Positions 47,643 to 60,059 of a stretch of DNA of 64,000 nt are shown here, piece by piece. Made by a program: the position numbers and the translations under genes. Numbering within the stretch: the first letter of the stretch is position 1; each line of letters starts with the position of its first letter. The notes under the pieces are model-generated. The model was not told the DNA's origin and did not search any database. It saw only the letters and a program-made list of their open reading frames with translations. Source of the stretch: Fasciolopsis buskii (taxonomy: Eukaryota > Platyhelminthes > Trematoda > Plagiorchiida > Fasciolidae); NCBI GenBank assembly GCA_008360955.1, contig LUCM01003993.1, positions 51,716-115,715 on the forward strand. The letters are read 5' to 3'.

Positions 47643-47644
<2 letters not shown>

Positions 47645-47950
47645 ATATGTCAGCACATGGTCCACCACCGGCCACACTATTCGCCAGATCAGATGCATCT
47701 GTGGAGGCAGACTTAGGTAACCCATGTGCAACACATGATTAGCATTGGTTTCCAACTCTCGTATGACATGCTTCGACATTCTCCTCAAAAAGATGAAGTC
47801 GGTACGTCCATTTACAGATATATCCAACTTCATGGTTTCACATTGCATCAACAAACGACGAACATTGCGACCTGATAATTTTTGGAATCTTTTCCGCTTC
47901 GATGGTTTGTTCCTGACTGAAACTATTTGAATTCGTTCGCTATGATTCAC
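47643..47950 (-). other. unidentified minus-strand open frame, possible exon
   Basis: Contains KPSKRKRFQKLSGRNVRRLL, KLDISVNGRTDFIFLRRM and VLHMGYLSLPPQMHLIW, then runs into the TG repeat. An acceptor-like TTTCAG lies at its start. The basic stretch and absence of repeats make a host exon conceivable. No domain recognised. Confidence 0.22.
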
Positions 47951-49264
47951 GTAGTTTTCAGCAAGTAGTTCTAAATAATCTTTTTCAGCATGGGGTACGC
48001 GTACTAATTATAAGGTTATGATGTCTTTTCCGCAATATCTCAATTGATTTTCAACAAAGAACGACTAAGTAGAGAAAATCATAAAACAGAATCTCTACTA
48101 CTAAGTAAAATATAATGAAGTAATTGAAAACTGAGTGTGAAATAGTTGCAAGGTCGAGTCCAGTAAATTGATTCCACCTAAGTATTTGGTTAGTTTAGTG
48201 AAACGAATTCCCCGTACATTTTACAACGAACTTCGGAATATCGCCGTCAATTTTGTGTCACTGTTCAAGGAGGACAGTTCTTTGCTCAATTATTAAAGTT
48301 AAGTCCCTTCCATTTCTGTGGTCCATAGGTCCTCGGTCGTGTTCCAATCAGGACTCAGCACAGCCCAATCCAGACACAAGATAGTTCGATACAGTAAACA
48401 ATATTTGGGTAGATACAATATTTGTAGACGTAATATTTTGTTGGAATATGCTATTTTTATCATGAGAATTAAGGCAATTGACGGCTCCCATGTATCAGTT
48501 TGATATTGTCTGATTGCCATCCGGAATAACGTGATCACTTGATATTAATGAAAAATCTGCCAAAATAAGTGTCAAAATAAACGGAATGCATTATTCCTTT
48601 TTTCGTTTTTCTCCCGGTAATCTACCCAGTCATGCGAATCACCAAGGTGAGACATTTCAGAGCTGAAAATGACATCGTCCAGCCAACGTCAGCGTGTCAA
48701 ACTGATACTATTGAGAGCCATCCCGGGGGAATTTTATTCATCCTCCTGTATGCATAACATATTGCCGACAGTTTAAATAACTGTCTAGCAGTGCCTGTAT
48801 ATGTATTTATACGCCTAGACTACATATTATCGCAGTAAAGGGCATACTCAACTCATTGCCAAGGAAATGGTGACTCAATCAAATGAGAAATCTGATCGGG
48901 AAGCTTGACAGCTACCGGATAGCCGTTCTCACGTGGGTGGAGAACATGCATTCTGCTTAGTTCATTTCGTGAGGCTATGAATTTTGCACCGATATGCACT
49001 AATTTTGATTGCTACCTCACACTTACGTCTGCCTGTGAGCAAAATGTGTGGAAGGTGAGAACCTAAGTGCAGCTCGATTAACATAAATTGATACAGTACT
49101 CGGGTGCACGTAACCACATATGTCGACCGATCCGAAGTAGTACAACTTCATCTTGTAAAACCATTAACTTTTCATTAATATGCCCTAGTTCTGGTTGCTG
49201 CCTCGCAGTACTAATCGAAGAAAAATTCTAAGTTACAAGTACTGCAGTGAAACAGAAACATTTC
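47951..49264. other. unannotated sequence
   Basis: Nothing recognisable. Confidence 0.4.
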
Positions 49265-49860
49265 AGATGCATGAATTTCAAACTGTGACATTTAGCCATA
49301 TATCCTAAGGATCTCAAGCACCTCGCTGGATTAGTCCGTAGACGGACCCGCTAATCATACACTCTACCTCCCCGGACAGTTCATTGGCTAGCGTTTTCAC
49401 GCCATGAACTGACCGCCTTGGCATATCTTCCAGCCAGGACTGAGCATACCGGAGAATTCTATCCCATGGCATGCGTAATATATACCCCAGCCACTTGAAT
49501 TTACTCAAATTCAATGCATCTCCGATCGACTGCACTCCGTGGTCCAATATAGTCCATGTTTCAACCTCAAGTTACTGAGAAAATCCTCCCAGCAAACTCG
49601 AGCGGTAATGTGAAGACATCAGTGTTGACTGTCTTCGCACGCTTTCTGTCCTCAGTGGCCGTGATTCTGAGCCGTATAGTAATACCGATTTTACCCTTTG
49701 ATCGATAACCGGATGTTGCACTGATGCCACAGATGTTCCAGAGTGGTGGACACTAATCGAGCTTTTGTATACGCGAAGACGATTGATCCAATATACAAAC
49801 ACCATTTCAGTCCAATTTTCGCAACCATCAACCTTGCAACAAAGCGCTCCCGTTTGGGTT
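49265..49860 (-). mobile_element. family-2 RTE-like 3' end, decayed copy 4
   Basis: Minus-strand frames read VKSVLLYGSESRPLRTES (from ~49690), then DALNLSKFKWLGYILRMPWD and RRSVHGVKTLANELSG, the RT tail and C-terminal block of family 2. It is broken by frameshifts. Copy 5 lies immediately next to it in the same orientation. Confidence 0.68.
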
Positions 49861-49994
49861 GCTATTTCATAACACCGCATTCGATGGGAATATAAAGGAG
49901 GAAAAATTTCGAATACAAGAATGCCAGTGACTGCGTCATTGAGCCGTATCACCTATTGTCTCCAGGCATCGCTTGGTAAGATTTTATGGACCTC

Positions 49995-50600
49995 AGCTCG
50001 GTAGTCTAGTTTCGTCTACTCCAACCAGTTCATCAGTTCAGCTTTTCATATTTTGCTGCCCCATCATCGACTGACCATCTCAACTCGTTCCGCGACCACT
50101 ACCTGGTTCGGAGGACAGCGTAGATCGAGGCATTCGTTCTGTGCACATGAGAACACGCGTCCGGATTACCTTAATCTGTTCAGATTTAGGGCCTCTTTTA
50201 AGGGTCGAACTCTGGAGGCTGGTATATGACGTCTAACCTCTTGGTTATTGAAATATTTTCCCGCCATATTTCACCAATACTGTGAAGACAGCGGTGTTCA
50301 AACTCCAAAAGTCTTCGCATCTCTATCCTCAACAGGTATGTTTCTGAGCCGTATAGCAGAGCCGACCTCTGCTGTAGTGCACAATCGATCTTTGGTAAGT
50401 GGCTGGATGTCACACCGATGCTATGGATGTTTCAGGTTGCTGAATGTCAATCGAACCTCTCGTATGTGCGAAGACAGTTCATCCGATATGAGACCATTTG
50501 ATGGGATTTCTATTACTCATGTAATTAAGCCTGCCCACTTCGTTCAAGTCCTCCACCCAAAGGACAAAGTTCGACTTGGGCACAGTGCAATCCTATAACA
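49995..50600 (-). mobile_element. family-2 RTE-like 3' end, decayed copy 5
   Basis: On the minus strand SALLYGSETYLLR and RRLLEFEHRCLHSIGEIWRE match VLLYGSETWxxR and RRLEVFDNRCLRS of the RTE families. The DNA at 50035-50185 aligns with 18060-18230 (CCACTACCTGGTTCGGAGGAC). It repeats the VLLYGSE block of copy 4, so these are two insertions or a duplication, not one element. Confidence 0.65.
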
Positions 50601-52592
50601 GCTTTATATACGTCAAGAAACTAAATCACTCCAAACATATTTACACTGTACTCCAGAAGGTCAAGAAAATGTTACTACTTACTTGGGTCCTCACTCAATA
50701 GCACAACATAGTGCGCATATCCTTAATCAGAGTTTCCTGCTTGACTGAATTTAAAGCTAAACATTTGGGTTCCGCATTAAGGTAGGTCACTTGTGGATCT
50801 CAGAGATCGAGTTCTAAGTTCCCATCTTGCCCTATTAGAGGTCGATTGTTTAAAAATTAAAGAGTATTTATTGGAAATACCCATTGAGAAACAGGCTGTT
50901 TTTCTGATCAATCTGATATCCGCATTGGAAAAATACTTGTTCAATGGCCCTTATTAACCATTTGAGGAAAGTTTGGACGCACCACCTCCATAGATTAGTA
51001 TAGACTTCTAGTTCTGATGCTCCGGTTAACCCACATGCACTGTTATTGTCTAGGTCACTTCTACTTGATGTTTGTTAACATATGCTAATTCAGACCTTTC
51101 TAATACAAAAAAACGTTTTCCACTTGCACCCGCCTTCCAGCACATACACGCACACAATTGTAGCACGGTTGTAGCCACAGTAAAGTCTAGTTTCTCCATA
51201 ATTTTCCTCCACCGGTTCTTTTTTGTACTGAGGCATGGTGAGCAGAATAATACGTGATTAAAGCATCGCGTTGAGAGGTAGCAATTATTAGGCAGCTCTT
51301 GTGGTGACTTGAAACCCATAGTGCATCCACCACGACCAATTCTGACTACTTCAAGTCCATGGTTTCTAACTCTGGAAACTGGCCCCTTTACAGTGGAGTT
51401 GTACTGGTTGCCTTTCGTTCGTTTACCACGCAGCTTCGGAATACATTTTAGGTCATTGCATGTACTCATACTTCAACTTTATAGTCAGCACAAACAGAAT
51501 TCACAATGTTGTTTTGGCAGAGGAGCGGTTTTCATTAATTTGGCACAGCGATATGCTGGATAAGAATATCTTTCTCACCTGTTTGCACACAAGTGGATAT
51601 CTGTATGACAAATTTCTCTTACCCTTTTTGTTTTGCCTTATGTGTCCTCAATACTATTAGAACCAAGATTAATCACCTCGACGAAAGCATCTGATTGTAA
51701 ACAGTCTATGAAACGAACTGAAGTTTCTTCTGGTTACCGTCAGTTCCGCATTCTGCTGATTCTCTAATTTATTTCGATTGTTTTAGTGTCTTTAGTGCTG
51801 CTGTTCTTGCGTTATCAATAGTAAACCAAGGGTTTATGTTTGATCTCGCCTTTCGGTTGAATGGAAGTCAATAGGTTCTTGAATTAGTTCACTAATCTTC
51901 GTGTTTTCCTGTTGATTTACATGGACCTTGTTGAGTTCGATGTAATCTCGAGAATTCCAATTCTCTTGATGTTTATAAAATTTTCGACTTATGGTATTGG
52001 TTTCACACTAGAGTCTGTTAAGCATCGATTACAATGTCATGCCTTCCTGTTTAAGGCTTGCAACTCAGGACTTCGGGATGAGTTGGATTCGCCAAAGACA
52101 GACGGGAACGCGACGCGTTGCACTGCGCTGCGATCTTAGCAGCCCGTATGCAGTTTTCGGAATCTTTTCTTGTATTTATCAGGACCAAATGATTAAAGGA
52201 GTGTATCGAAAAATCGATGCGCCATGTATTGGTTTTTAATTGTGAATTTTATAATGTTAATAACACAACGTTGTTGGTAGATGTTTCGAAGTAATTGTTG
52301 ATAATTGGTAAGTCCGAATCGATTGATATTTGGAGAGTATCCTAAGAACAATGCACCAAGTGATGCTTTCATTTATGTACTTAAATAGCCTATAACGACG
52401 CTTTTATTAGAGGGAGTAACAGTCCGGTGTTTCGGTCATAGTGGTCAGCTTTTCCTGAAAAGGATTTTCACAGTCAAATGAAAGGTTTCCCAAAGTAAAA
52501 AGGTCGACTAGTTACAATCTAGCGCCGTATCACTGAAATTTTAAAAATTACGCACAGAATCGTTGCTAAAGTTGGTCACGGGTGCGAAAGTC
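50601..52592. other. unannotated sequence with a 139-codon minus frame
   Basis: The minus frame 51050-51469 (KKNRWRKIMEKLDFTVATTV, GASGKRFFVLERSELAYVN) is one of the longer non-element open frames but has no recognised domain or splice context. Nothing else was seen. Confidence 0.3.
52583..52592 (+). repeat. likely target-site duplication, left of RTE copy C
   Basis: TGCGAAAGTC here versus TGCGTAAGTC at 56377-56386, immediately after the element's 3' end: 9 of 10 match. Confidence 0.5.
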
Positions 52593-53120
52593 CAACGAGC
52601 TATACAGGATGGCTTATCTCAAGCCGAAGATCCAATCATGCCTTGAAGGTCAATGGGTAGAGGCCTGAAGAAGTAGTCTCCTGGTCCTTCAAGTAGGGGG
52701 TTGATATGAGTTTGCAGCTCAGTGGTATGAATGAGTGGAAAACTAGTTGATCCAAGTAGATGGGCGCCCACTCAGCTATTCGCCGCTGCCTTGCGGTCAG
52801 GTTCTTGTCAGAACCAAAGGCTTTAGTTGAGAACCCTAGTCGTTCTTCGGCTTAGCGGCTGGACGCCCTAGCAACACCCGTCCATCGATCCCCATGAGTT
52901 ACAGGCCTACAAATAATTCCATACTGCACCGGTCGTCGCGCCGGATAATCAGGACCGCGCTGCCCATTGCATCGAACGCAGGTGGGGTGGGTAGTGATTA
53001 GTATGCTACGGCTCAGAGTTCCCTCTCTTTTATTCAACCTGTCTCCAACCCAATCTGTTTGCCCTTCTGCCTACCCATAGTATCTCCATTGCTAACACGC
53101 CCGATATTCGCAACGGTTTA

Positions 53121-54212
53121 TTGCCAAGTAGTGTAGTAGGTGGTATTCAGCCCGTTAGCTCACATTTTCTGAAGTCTCGTCAGCCTCTGAATCTCGGTTC
53201 GTTCAATGTGCGCACTTTAATGCAGGCAAGCCAACAGGCGTGTTTGGCTCTGACAGTGGACTCACTTTCGATTGATGTCCGCTGTGTGAGTGAAACACGA
53301 ATTCAGAATTCGAGTAGAATAATTCAACTAACTGCGCCTAATGGTTCGTCAAGATACTTCCTTCGCACTTCAGGAGACGAAGCAGCTCAAGCTGTGAGTA
53401 AATGCGGTGTAGGGATAGTCTTGAGTGAGAAGGCTGAAGCAGCCCTTTTAGATTGGATCCCAGTCAACAGTCGCTTGTGTGCCATGAGACTGCAGGGATC
53501 AGTCGGCATCCGGAAGGTTAGTAGTGTTAAGCGTAGTTTATTTGTTATCTCGGCATGCGCTCCAACAGACGGCAGCACTGACATGGTGAAAGACGAGTTT
53601 TATGACGAACCCGTCACCCTTGTTCGGGAGAGCAAAGTCTCTGACGCTGTAGTGGTGGCAGGCGATTTTAATGCACAAGTTGGAAAACTGAGTGCATCGG
53701 AGTCCTGTTTAGGCGGGCGATGCGCCTTGCCTGCACAGCGAACAGACGGCGGGGAAAGACTTCTCCAATTCTGTGCAGATAATCATTTATTCCTATCTGG
53801 TACGAATTTCCGACACAGTTCGCGTCGCACTGCGACATGGCGCTCTAGCTCGGCAGGTACTTTGAGTCAGATTTACCATATCGCAGTTGGCCACCGTTGG
53901 CGCGGTTCTGTCCAGAACTGTAGATCGTACTGGACCACGTACGTCGAATTTGGTCATGCGTTAGTTTTATTGCAATTTTTGCTGCAGCTGAATGGCCATC
54001 GACGCAGGCCACAAATGCGATTGGCTGTCGAACGTTTGTCTGATTCGGCTGTTCGCAACAGCTACGAACAGAAACTATCCGAGGGACTAAGAACTTCGAC
54101 CAGTGGCAATGTAGACGATCAGTGGGATCAAATTAAGCAGGCTATGCATTCGGCAGCAAATTTCGCCTGCAGTCCTAGAACTGGTGTTCATTAAAGACAC
54201 TGGATCTTATAA
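53121..54212 (+). pseudogene. copy C: APE-type endonuclease part of the RTE polyprotein
   Basis: The frame is open from about 52998 but has no ATG before the domain. 53121 is TTG, and copy A has a true ATG at the homologous site 12 bases further upstream (28620). Endonuclease motifs in order: LNLGSFNVRTL, VSETRI (Mg-binding Glu), VVVAGDFNAQVG, then LSQIYHIAVGHRW, where DHIAV is expected (Asp to Tyr, codon 53874-53876), and EFGHALV, where DHALV is expected (Asp to Gly, 53952-53954). Two stops follow (54192-54194 and 54210-54212), after which the same frame continues into the RT. The nicking activity should be dead. Confidence 0.9.
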
Positions 54213-55508
54213 AGGGCGCTCGGTCTAGTGGAGCAAAAACACGAGCTGCCTAACTGCAAGGGAGTGAATAAGATACGTCGGCAGTTGCAGCGTCAGTTGA
54301 CCATAAGCCTTAGGAATGACCGCGAAAACTGGTGGGTTAAGGTAGCCGAAGAGATGGAAGTGGCGTCCGTTTCAGGTAACAGTCAAAGACTGTTTAAGCT
54401 TATACGCGACAGCGGTGGGCGGCGAACTTCGGTTAGTGAAGTCGTGTGCGATAAGAATGGAGAGCTCATTCATGGTAGGCAGGAAAGACTGGACCGTTGG
54501 GCAGAACATTTCAAGGATCAGTTTAACTGGCCACACGCTAACGTATTTAGTCCGGCGTCTGGAGCTGTGAATCCTTGGGAGGTGTCACTTGATCATCCAA
54601 CGGAAGTGGAAGTGGAGTCGAATATTCGGCTTCTGAAGAGGGGCAAAGCTGCCGATCCCGAGGACCTTAACCCGGTTCTTTTCAAATTGGGTGGAGAAGT
54701 GCTGATCAAATCACTTACCTCCTTGCTTCATGATATTTGGAACGAGGAGCGTATCCCCCTATCGTGGGGTGAGTTACTGATTATACCCATCTTCAAGAAC
54801 GGCACACGGATTGATTGTAGCAATCATGGTTGGATTAGTTTAATTTCGATAGTTACTAAGGTGTTAGCTTCGATAATGCTGGGTCGTTTGACACGGATTC
54901 GCGAGAGTAATACCCGCGAACAACAGGCCGGATTTCGGCCAGGTCGAGGTTGCATCGACCAAATATTCACTCTTCGACAGATACTCGAAACGCGCCACAC
55001 GCACCGGCGCCCTACGATCGTAGTCTTCCTCGATTTGAAAAGTGCTTTCGACTCCGTGGATCGATCAGCACTGCGTAGTGCTTTCCACCGGAACGGTATG
55101 CCAACGAAGTTTTTGAACCTGTTTTGAGCATTGTACTCGCATACCTATGGTCGCGTGAGGGTATACGGTGAACTGTCACGTCCATTCGGAACAACTAGTG
55201 GCGTTCGACAAGGGTGTCCCACCTCTCCATTCTTGTTCAACTTCGTCATGGACGAGGTGATGGAAGATGCTTTAGGAGGTCTCCGGGACGTAGGAGTCTA
55301 ACTGGGAAATGGAGGAAAGCTATGCGACCTAGATTACGCAGACGACGCCATGTGCCTGTTCGAGTTTGCGGACCATGCACAACGGGCACTAGATAGACTG
55401 TCGAGATGGGTTGCTCGGTTTGGCATGTGCTTTGCACCTTCAAAGTGCAAAGCGCTGTTACAGGACTGGACGACAGCAGCGCCGAACCTGATACTGGATG
55501 GAGAGTAA
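54213..55508 (+). pseudogene. copy C: reverse transcriptase part of the RTE polyprotein
   Basis: Same frame as the endonuclease. RT blocks in order: LLIIPIFKNGTR, GFRPGRGCIDQIFTLRQI, VFLDLKSAFDSVDR (first catalytic Asp), a stop at 55125-55127, GVRQGCPTSPFLFNFVMDE, a TAA near 55300, then DYADDAM (catalytic pair, YADD at 55335-55346) and FGMCFAPSKCK. The last in-frame stop, near 55506, coincides with a shift to another frame. The catalytic residues survive; the reading frame does not. Confidence 0.9.
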
Positions 55509-56044
55509 ATAACAATGGTGACCGTTTCATCTACCTTGGTAGCTGCGTGTCTAACGATGGTAGCTCGGGATTGGAGGTAAGCATGCGTATATCCAAGGCT
55601 CGTGCAGCTTACGCTGGATTGAAGCACTTGTGGTGTCGGTCTGATATTTCACTGAAGTTGAAAGGCCGTGTGTACTGTGCTGCGGTGCGTTCAGTTCTGT
55701 TGTACGGTTGCGAGACGTGGAGTATGCGTGTGGGCGATGTTCGTCGGTTGGAGGTTTTCGACAACCGATGTTTACGTAGTATGGCTAGGATTGGATGGAG
55801 TGACCGGGTGAGTAATGTGGAGATCAGGAATCTAGTAGTACGTGCCAATTCTGAGAATAGCTTGTTTCATCGTATGAAACTCAGTAGACTGCGCTGGTTG
55901 GGTCACGTGTTGCGTATGACGAACACTCGTCTACCATACCGTGCCGTATTTTGTGTTCCTCCTAAGGAATGGAAGAAGCCATGTGGAGCTCCAACAGATG
56001 ACGTGGCAACGTGGGATGAGAAAATGTACAGCGAAGTTAGGTAA
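55406..56044 (+). pseudogene. copy C: RT C-terminal block
   Basis: In the +2 frame: DRFIYLGSCVSNDGSS, RSVLLYGCETWSMR, FDNRCLRSMARIGW and LRWLGHVLRMTNTRLPYR. A further one-base insertion upstream of the MTWQRGMRK block, shared with fragment G but not with B, moves the last portion (KLGKVGVSRLRG, SSWLETLKDMAVNRE) into another frame. The conserved tail without a known enzymatic fold is typical of RTE-like proteins. Confidence 0.85.
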
Positions 56045-56376
56045 AGTAGGTGTCTCGCGTCTTCGTGGATAGCGTCCGAAAGACTCGTCAAGTAGTTGGC
56101 TGGAGACACTTAAGGATATGGCAGTGAACCGTGAATAGTGGCGATCGTGTTGTCATTTTCTATCGAATGAGAATGATTGGAAGAGTGCGTTTGTACAGTT
56201 AGCCTGTGTTTCGTGTGTTGGCTGCAGAAACATCTTATCTCTCGCCCCTGCTTAGATCTATTCCCTGTTCCCCCTTGTATATTCACTCTTTTTATATAAA
56301 CGTGTAACTGTGGGGAAAGGCAGGGGTCAGTGAGGCTTGTCTTGTTGTTTAACGCTGAACGATTATGATGATGATG

Positions 56377-56386
56377 TGCGTAAGTC
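56377..56386 (+). repeat. likely target-site duplication, right of RTE copy C
   Basis: TGCGTAAGTC, partner of 52583-52592. Confidence 0.5.
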
Positions 56387-56764
56387 AGTGAAATAAGCTG
56401 TTATTATATTTGGAAGCTGTAGTGACATTATGGCCTTCCATTGATTCAACTTTCAGTGGCAAAATTGATAGAGGTGGTCAGTTCAAATCCTGGCAATAAG
56501 TTCTACAAATTTTGACGAGTGGGCTCTTCCAGGGAGGACCATTTGCACGTCCGGATTAGAATTTGTGGGTTTTTTCCGTATGGCGATTTAGGAATTGGAT
56601 GACACGGACATTTTCTGTTGTCGACGTCGTACCCTCCTTTGAAACCTTCCCTTGTCTGCACAATTTTTGGCTATTTCCTGAAGAATACATGCTGCGGTAC
56701 TGCAGCCCAGTCTTATGTTGCGTATTAGTGTATCACGTTCAGTTTACTTAACGCGACGGCGATG

Positions 56765-56995
56765 ACCGAGCAAACTATGGGTCTTTCACTCCGAGAAGGC
56801 CAGAAGTTCGGATACCAGGTCCGCCGGTCGCTAGTGATAGCTTGCGTTTTGCCATTGCCCGGCTGGGTACCACACCTCCTCTGTTGAGACCTTATGTATC
56901 TCTATGCCAGGCCTAAGGTTCCCGGTTTCCCCTTCCCCTGGCTTGGACCGTACTGGGTAAGGTGAGTGCTTCTTCCACCGCACTCTTGCATCAAG
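56765..56995 (+). mobile_element. SINE-II copy
   Basis: Contains AGAAGTTCGGATACC (degraded B box), GCCCGGCTGGGTACCACACC, GTTGAGACCTTATGTATC and GGTTCCCGGTTTCCCCTTCC, ending near GCACTCTTGCA. Block order matches 37257-37490. A separate B-box-like AGTTCAAATCCT occurs just upstream at about 56484. Confidence 0.6.
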
Positions 56996-59900
56996 CATTT
57001 CGTAAAAAAATTAACCTTGGTTATTGTGCTTCGATGCTGTTTTGTAAATGATTCAGCGTTGCCCATTTTCGACTTGTTTCTGTATGTATACTCCGTTGCG
57101 TAAATCCAGTTCTGTCATATTTAGTATTCAGCTGTGAAACGTTGAAGCCCCAAGCTCTAAATTCGGAATTTTCGACTGTGTCGTACTCACAGGCAGCAGC
57201 ATCGTGAAGACTAAATTTGACCTACTGACATTTCACATGGACCTTCAATCTAACCTTCTGATGACGTGTCTGTCGCGTCTGCCATTTAGTTATTGGGGTA
57301 TCCTTTCTTCTGCATTTTTGAACAAATGATAGGAATAACCCCGTTTATTTTGGATTGCTAATCAGGAATAGTTCATTTGTACAGCTCTCAAATTTTCATC
57401 AAAGGTTCACTAAGTGTGCAAAAAATGAAATGTTCAGCCTTTAAGTTCAGTTCAGCTTGGCAGCCTCTGTGATCGTCCGTGTATCGGCAGGCCTAAGTCA
57501 ACCCCATGCTGGCTCTCTTCGAATGGGCTTTAAAATGAAGATTGCAAATACACAAAAAAGTACTAAATGGTGTTGTTTGAATTCACTTCTTTTTCTGTCT
57601 ATTTGTTCATGCGAGGATTGTCTGTTTTGATCACGCCACATCGAGCTTAATATCAGTCTGAAATCATGTCGTAGATGTCTCTTGCCGGGCTGACTGTGAC
57701 ACCCTGAATCTTTCGTATTTGTGCCAACGCACTTCCCATCTCTCAGCCTTTTCACTTTCTTTTCCGACCCTTGTCAACCAAAAGCCTAACGCGATTGTTT
57801 TTCTCATTATTCGTGACGTTTGTTTTTATCCTGTAGTACTCGTTTGCTTTGGGTTAAGGAGTAAGTCACGTGTTATCTTTGCCCAGACATTATAAGGAAT
57901 TGCAGTCTAAGCAAGGACATCGGTTTTGCGAACTTCAGTCTGAGTACAGTTTTGATTGGGTTTGCATTGACGAATGAACGTGTGTGAATTACTGCGGATA
58001 ATTCTTCACCTCGAAAGACCAGGCGATTTCCTCTCGTTAAAACTGACGCTTATAGTTCCCACTAATCTCCATCGTGTGAGTGTCTGTTAATTAACAATAA
58101 ATCACAAATTGCCATACCTACAAAACTTTCTGATAGGCTTTTCCTCAAATTAATTGCTGCATAACCCCTGGGTAGTAGGGGTGAACCAACACTGTTTTTA
58201 AATGAGGAGTCGGCATGCGAAATCTTTTTTGGTTAAGGGTATGATCGTGCTCTGATCAGACCTAACTCGAATCTTCAAATGTGAATTCAACAATAATGGT
58301 GATGTGTAGAACTCCCAGCAGCCTAGAATTGAGCTGTAATGCTTTCTAAAGTGTTTGCCAATCTCGTCAAGTTTTGGAACATCTAGGCGCGAAAAGTCGT
58401 TAACTTCGGATCAATTCGAATCCGCGAAGTTAATGCCTTTTCATATTCAGATCTTATAACATTTCTCAAATCAGTCTGATCCGTGATCAGTAATCAAATG
58501 TTACGTAGTGTTCTATTTTGTTCTGTCTCTCTCTAGCTAGGAAATCAAAATTGCGTCTGGGTCTAGGTTGAATTTTCGTCATATCCAAAAATGTTCCGAG
58601 GAGGTGTTTTATTAGTTGTTCAGATCTTTGAGTTATTCATTTGTAGGACAAAATAGTACACATCGGTGAGTCATCGGGCTTCGAAACAGTCCTTTAGAGG
58701 CGTATTGCTTCATGCAAATGCATAAAAACTTTTCCTCTGATCCATTTTAAGTTTCTCGCATCTTTTTTGGTCCATCTCCTGTAAATTGAACGAAGTTTTG
58801 GCCCATAGTTAATGGTTCTCCAAATTTAGCAAGACCGACAGCTGTCTGTCACAATCCGATTTGTGACTCAGTTTTCTAGGTTAATCATCTTTCTAAAGTA
58901 AGAAAGTTGTATATTGGTGAAATGCGCAAAATGTGAAATGTAGCAAAGATTAACAATGCATTTTCGGCACACGGATCTCTATTTCCCATTGGAAACATCA
59001 GTACCAATCAAAATTTCCGTCAAATGGAACAGATCGTTAAGACGCATCACTTTTTTCCGCTATTCTGGTGATTTGTAATTTCAATGTCGTAGCAATGATG
59101 CTCACGTTCTATGTGATCAGAAAATTCCCCATTTTGTTGAAGAGCATAGTTTTTTTAATCAAACATGTTGCCTTCATTTTTGTGGTCCCTGTGGGACACG
59201 TGAGTTTGAACACTGACGTGCGATCACTTGACATATGCGTGCACATTTATATTGTTTTTTGTGCTGCTATGATCATCTCCGAGATGATGGAAGTGGCGAA
59301 ATTTGTCTTACATCCGGCTGGCGAGCACGTTTCCATGTATCTAACCTTGTCTCGATTCCGTTTGCTCTGCTGTCGATCGCGTACCCTATACGGAACCCAT
59401 TGGTACGGCTTCTACCGTTGGACTTAATGCGTACGCGGCCTCCCGAGAACGGGTGGTATTGGGGACATTGTTACGTGGTTTTGCCTAAGGTAGAATGTGG
59501 GGTCATGTTCACGACTTGAAAAGGTTACTGTGACAGGTTACGATTGTTCCTGTGTATGCATGTAAGATATGGTGGGGATGACTAAACTACAGTGCGTGTG
59601 ACATTATCACCTTGTGAGTGAAACGGGGTTGAAGGCTGTCACGTTAAGTCTCGCACTTTTTTGAAATATGGTTCAAAATGAAGTGGATATCCGCTTTATT
59701 TTTTATTGAATGCACCCACTTCCTGGTTAAATTATGCATAAGTGCTTGGTGTACCTGATCGATCTGGTTGTCGGGATGTTATATTCACCTAGAAGTTGGA
59801 AAGAGTAGTGGAAGTTTGAAACTCACACGGGGATACGGAATCCGTCCTGTTTTTTACCAGGTTCTGTAACTCGAAGCAACCCACCTTACACTATTCTTTG

Positions 59901-60059
59901 TTTTCAACAAGCCAGTTCCCAAACAGTAATTTTACATTTTAAATGCTATTCCGTTTTAAATTGTCCCGATCTACCTCATGCGGTATATCAGAAATTCGGT
60001 TTCCAATTTCGTCAGCTCAATTATTTCATCTCGAAGTTCATGTATGATTGTCTCAGTCT
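56996..60059. other. unannotated sequence
   Basis: Includes a hydrophobic 119-codon plus frame (59068-59427) and an 85-codon minus frame (57498-57755), neither with a recognised motif. Confidence 0.35.

Larger units (their letters stand above)
52593..56376 (+). mobile_element. RTE retrotransposon copy C, near full length (broken)
   Basis: About 3.78 kb: 5' UTR (lacking roughly the first 60-80 bp seen in D), one long ORF for an APE-type endonuclease plus reverse transcriptase, C-terminal block, short 3' UTR and a GATGATGATG terminus. A likely 10-bp target-site duplication (one mismatch) brackets it. The short trinucleotide 3' end and 5' truncation are typical of RTE-clade non-LTR elements, which copy themselves by target-primed reverse transcription. 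The coding region has at least five in-frame stops and two frame changes, so it cannot encode the full protein. Confidence 0.92.

Noticed and set aside
47463..47675. His-Thr repeat protein on the minus strand
   Set aside because: A product of the TG microsatellite.
51050..51469. 139-codon minus frame as a gene
   Set aside because: No domain, no splice context, and frames of this size are expected by chance in 64 kb of two-strand sequence; kept only as a note in the gap entry.
53387..53584. Minus-strand 65-codon frame, repeated at 62870-63067
   Set aside because: Antisense shadow of the RTE endonuclease; it appears twice only because C and D are copies.
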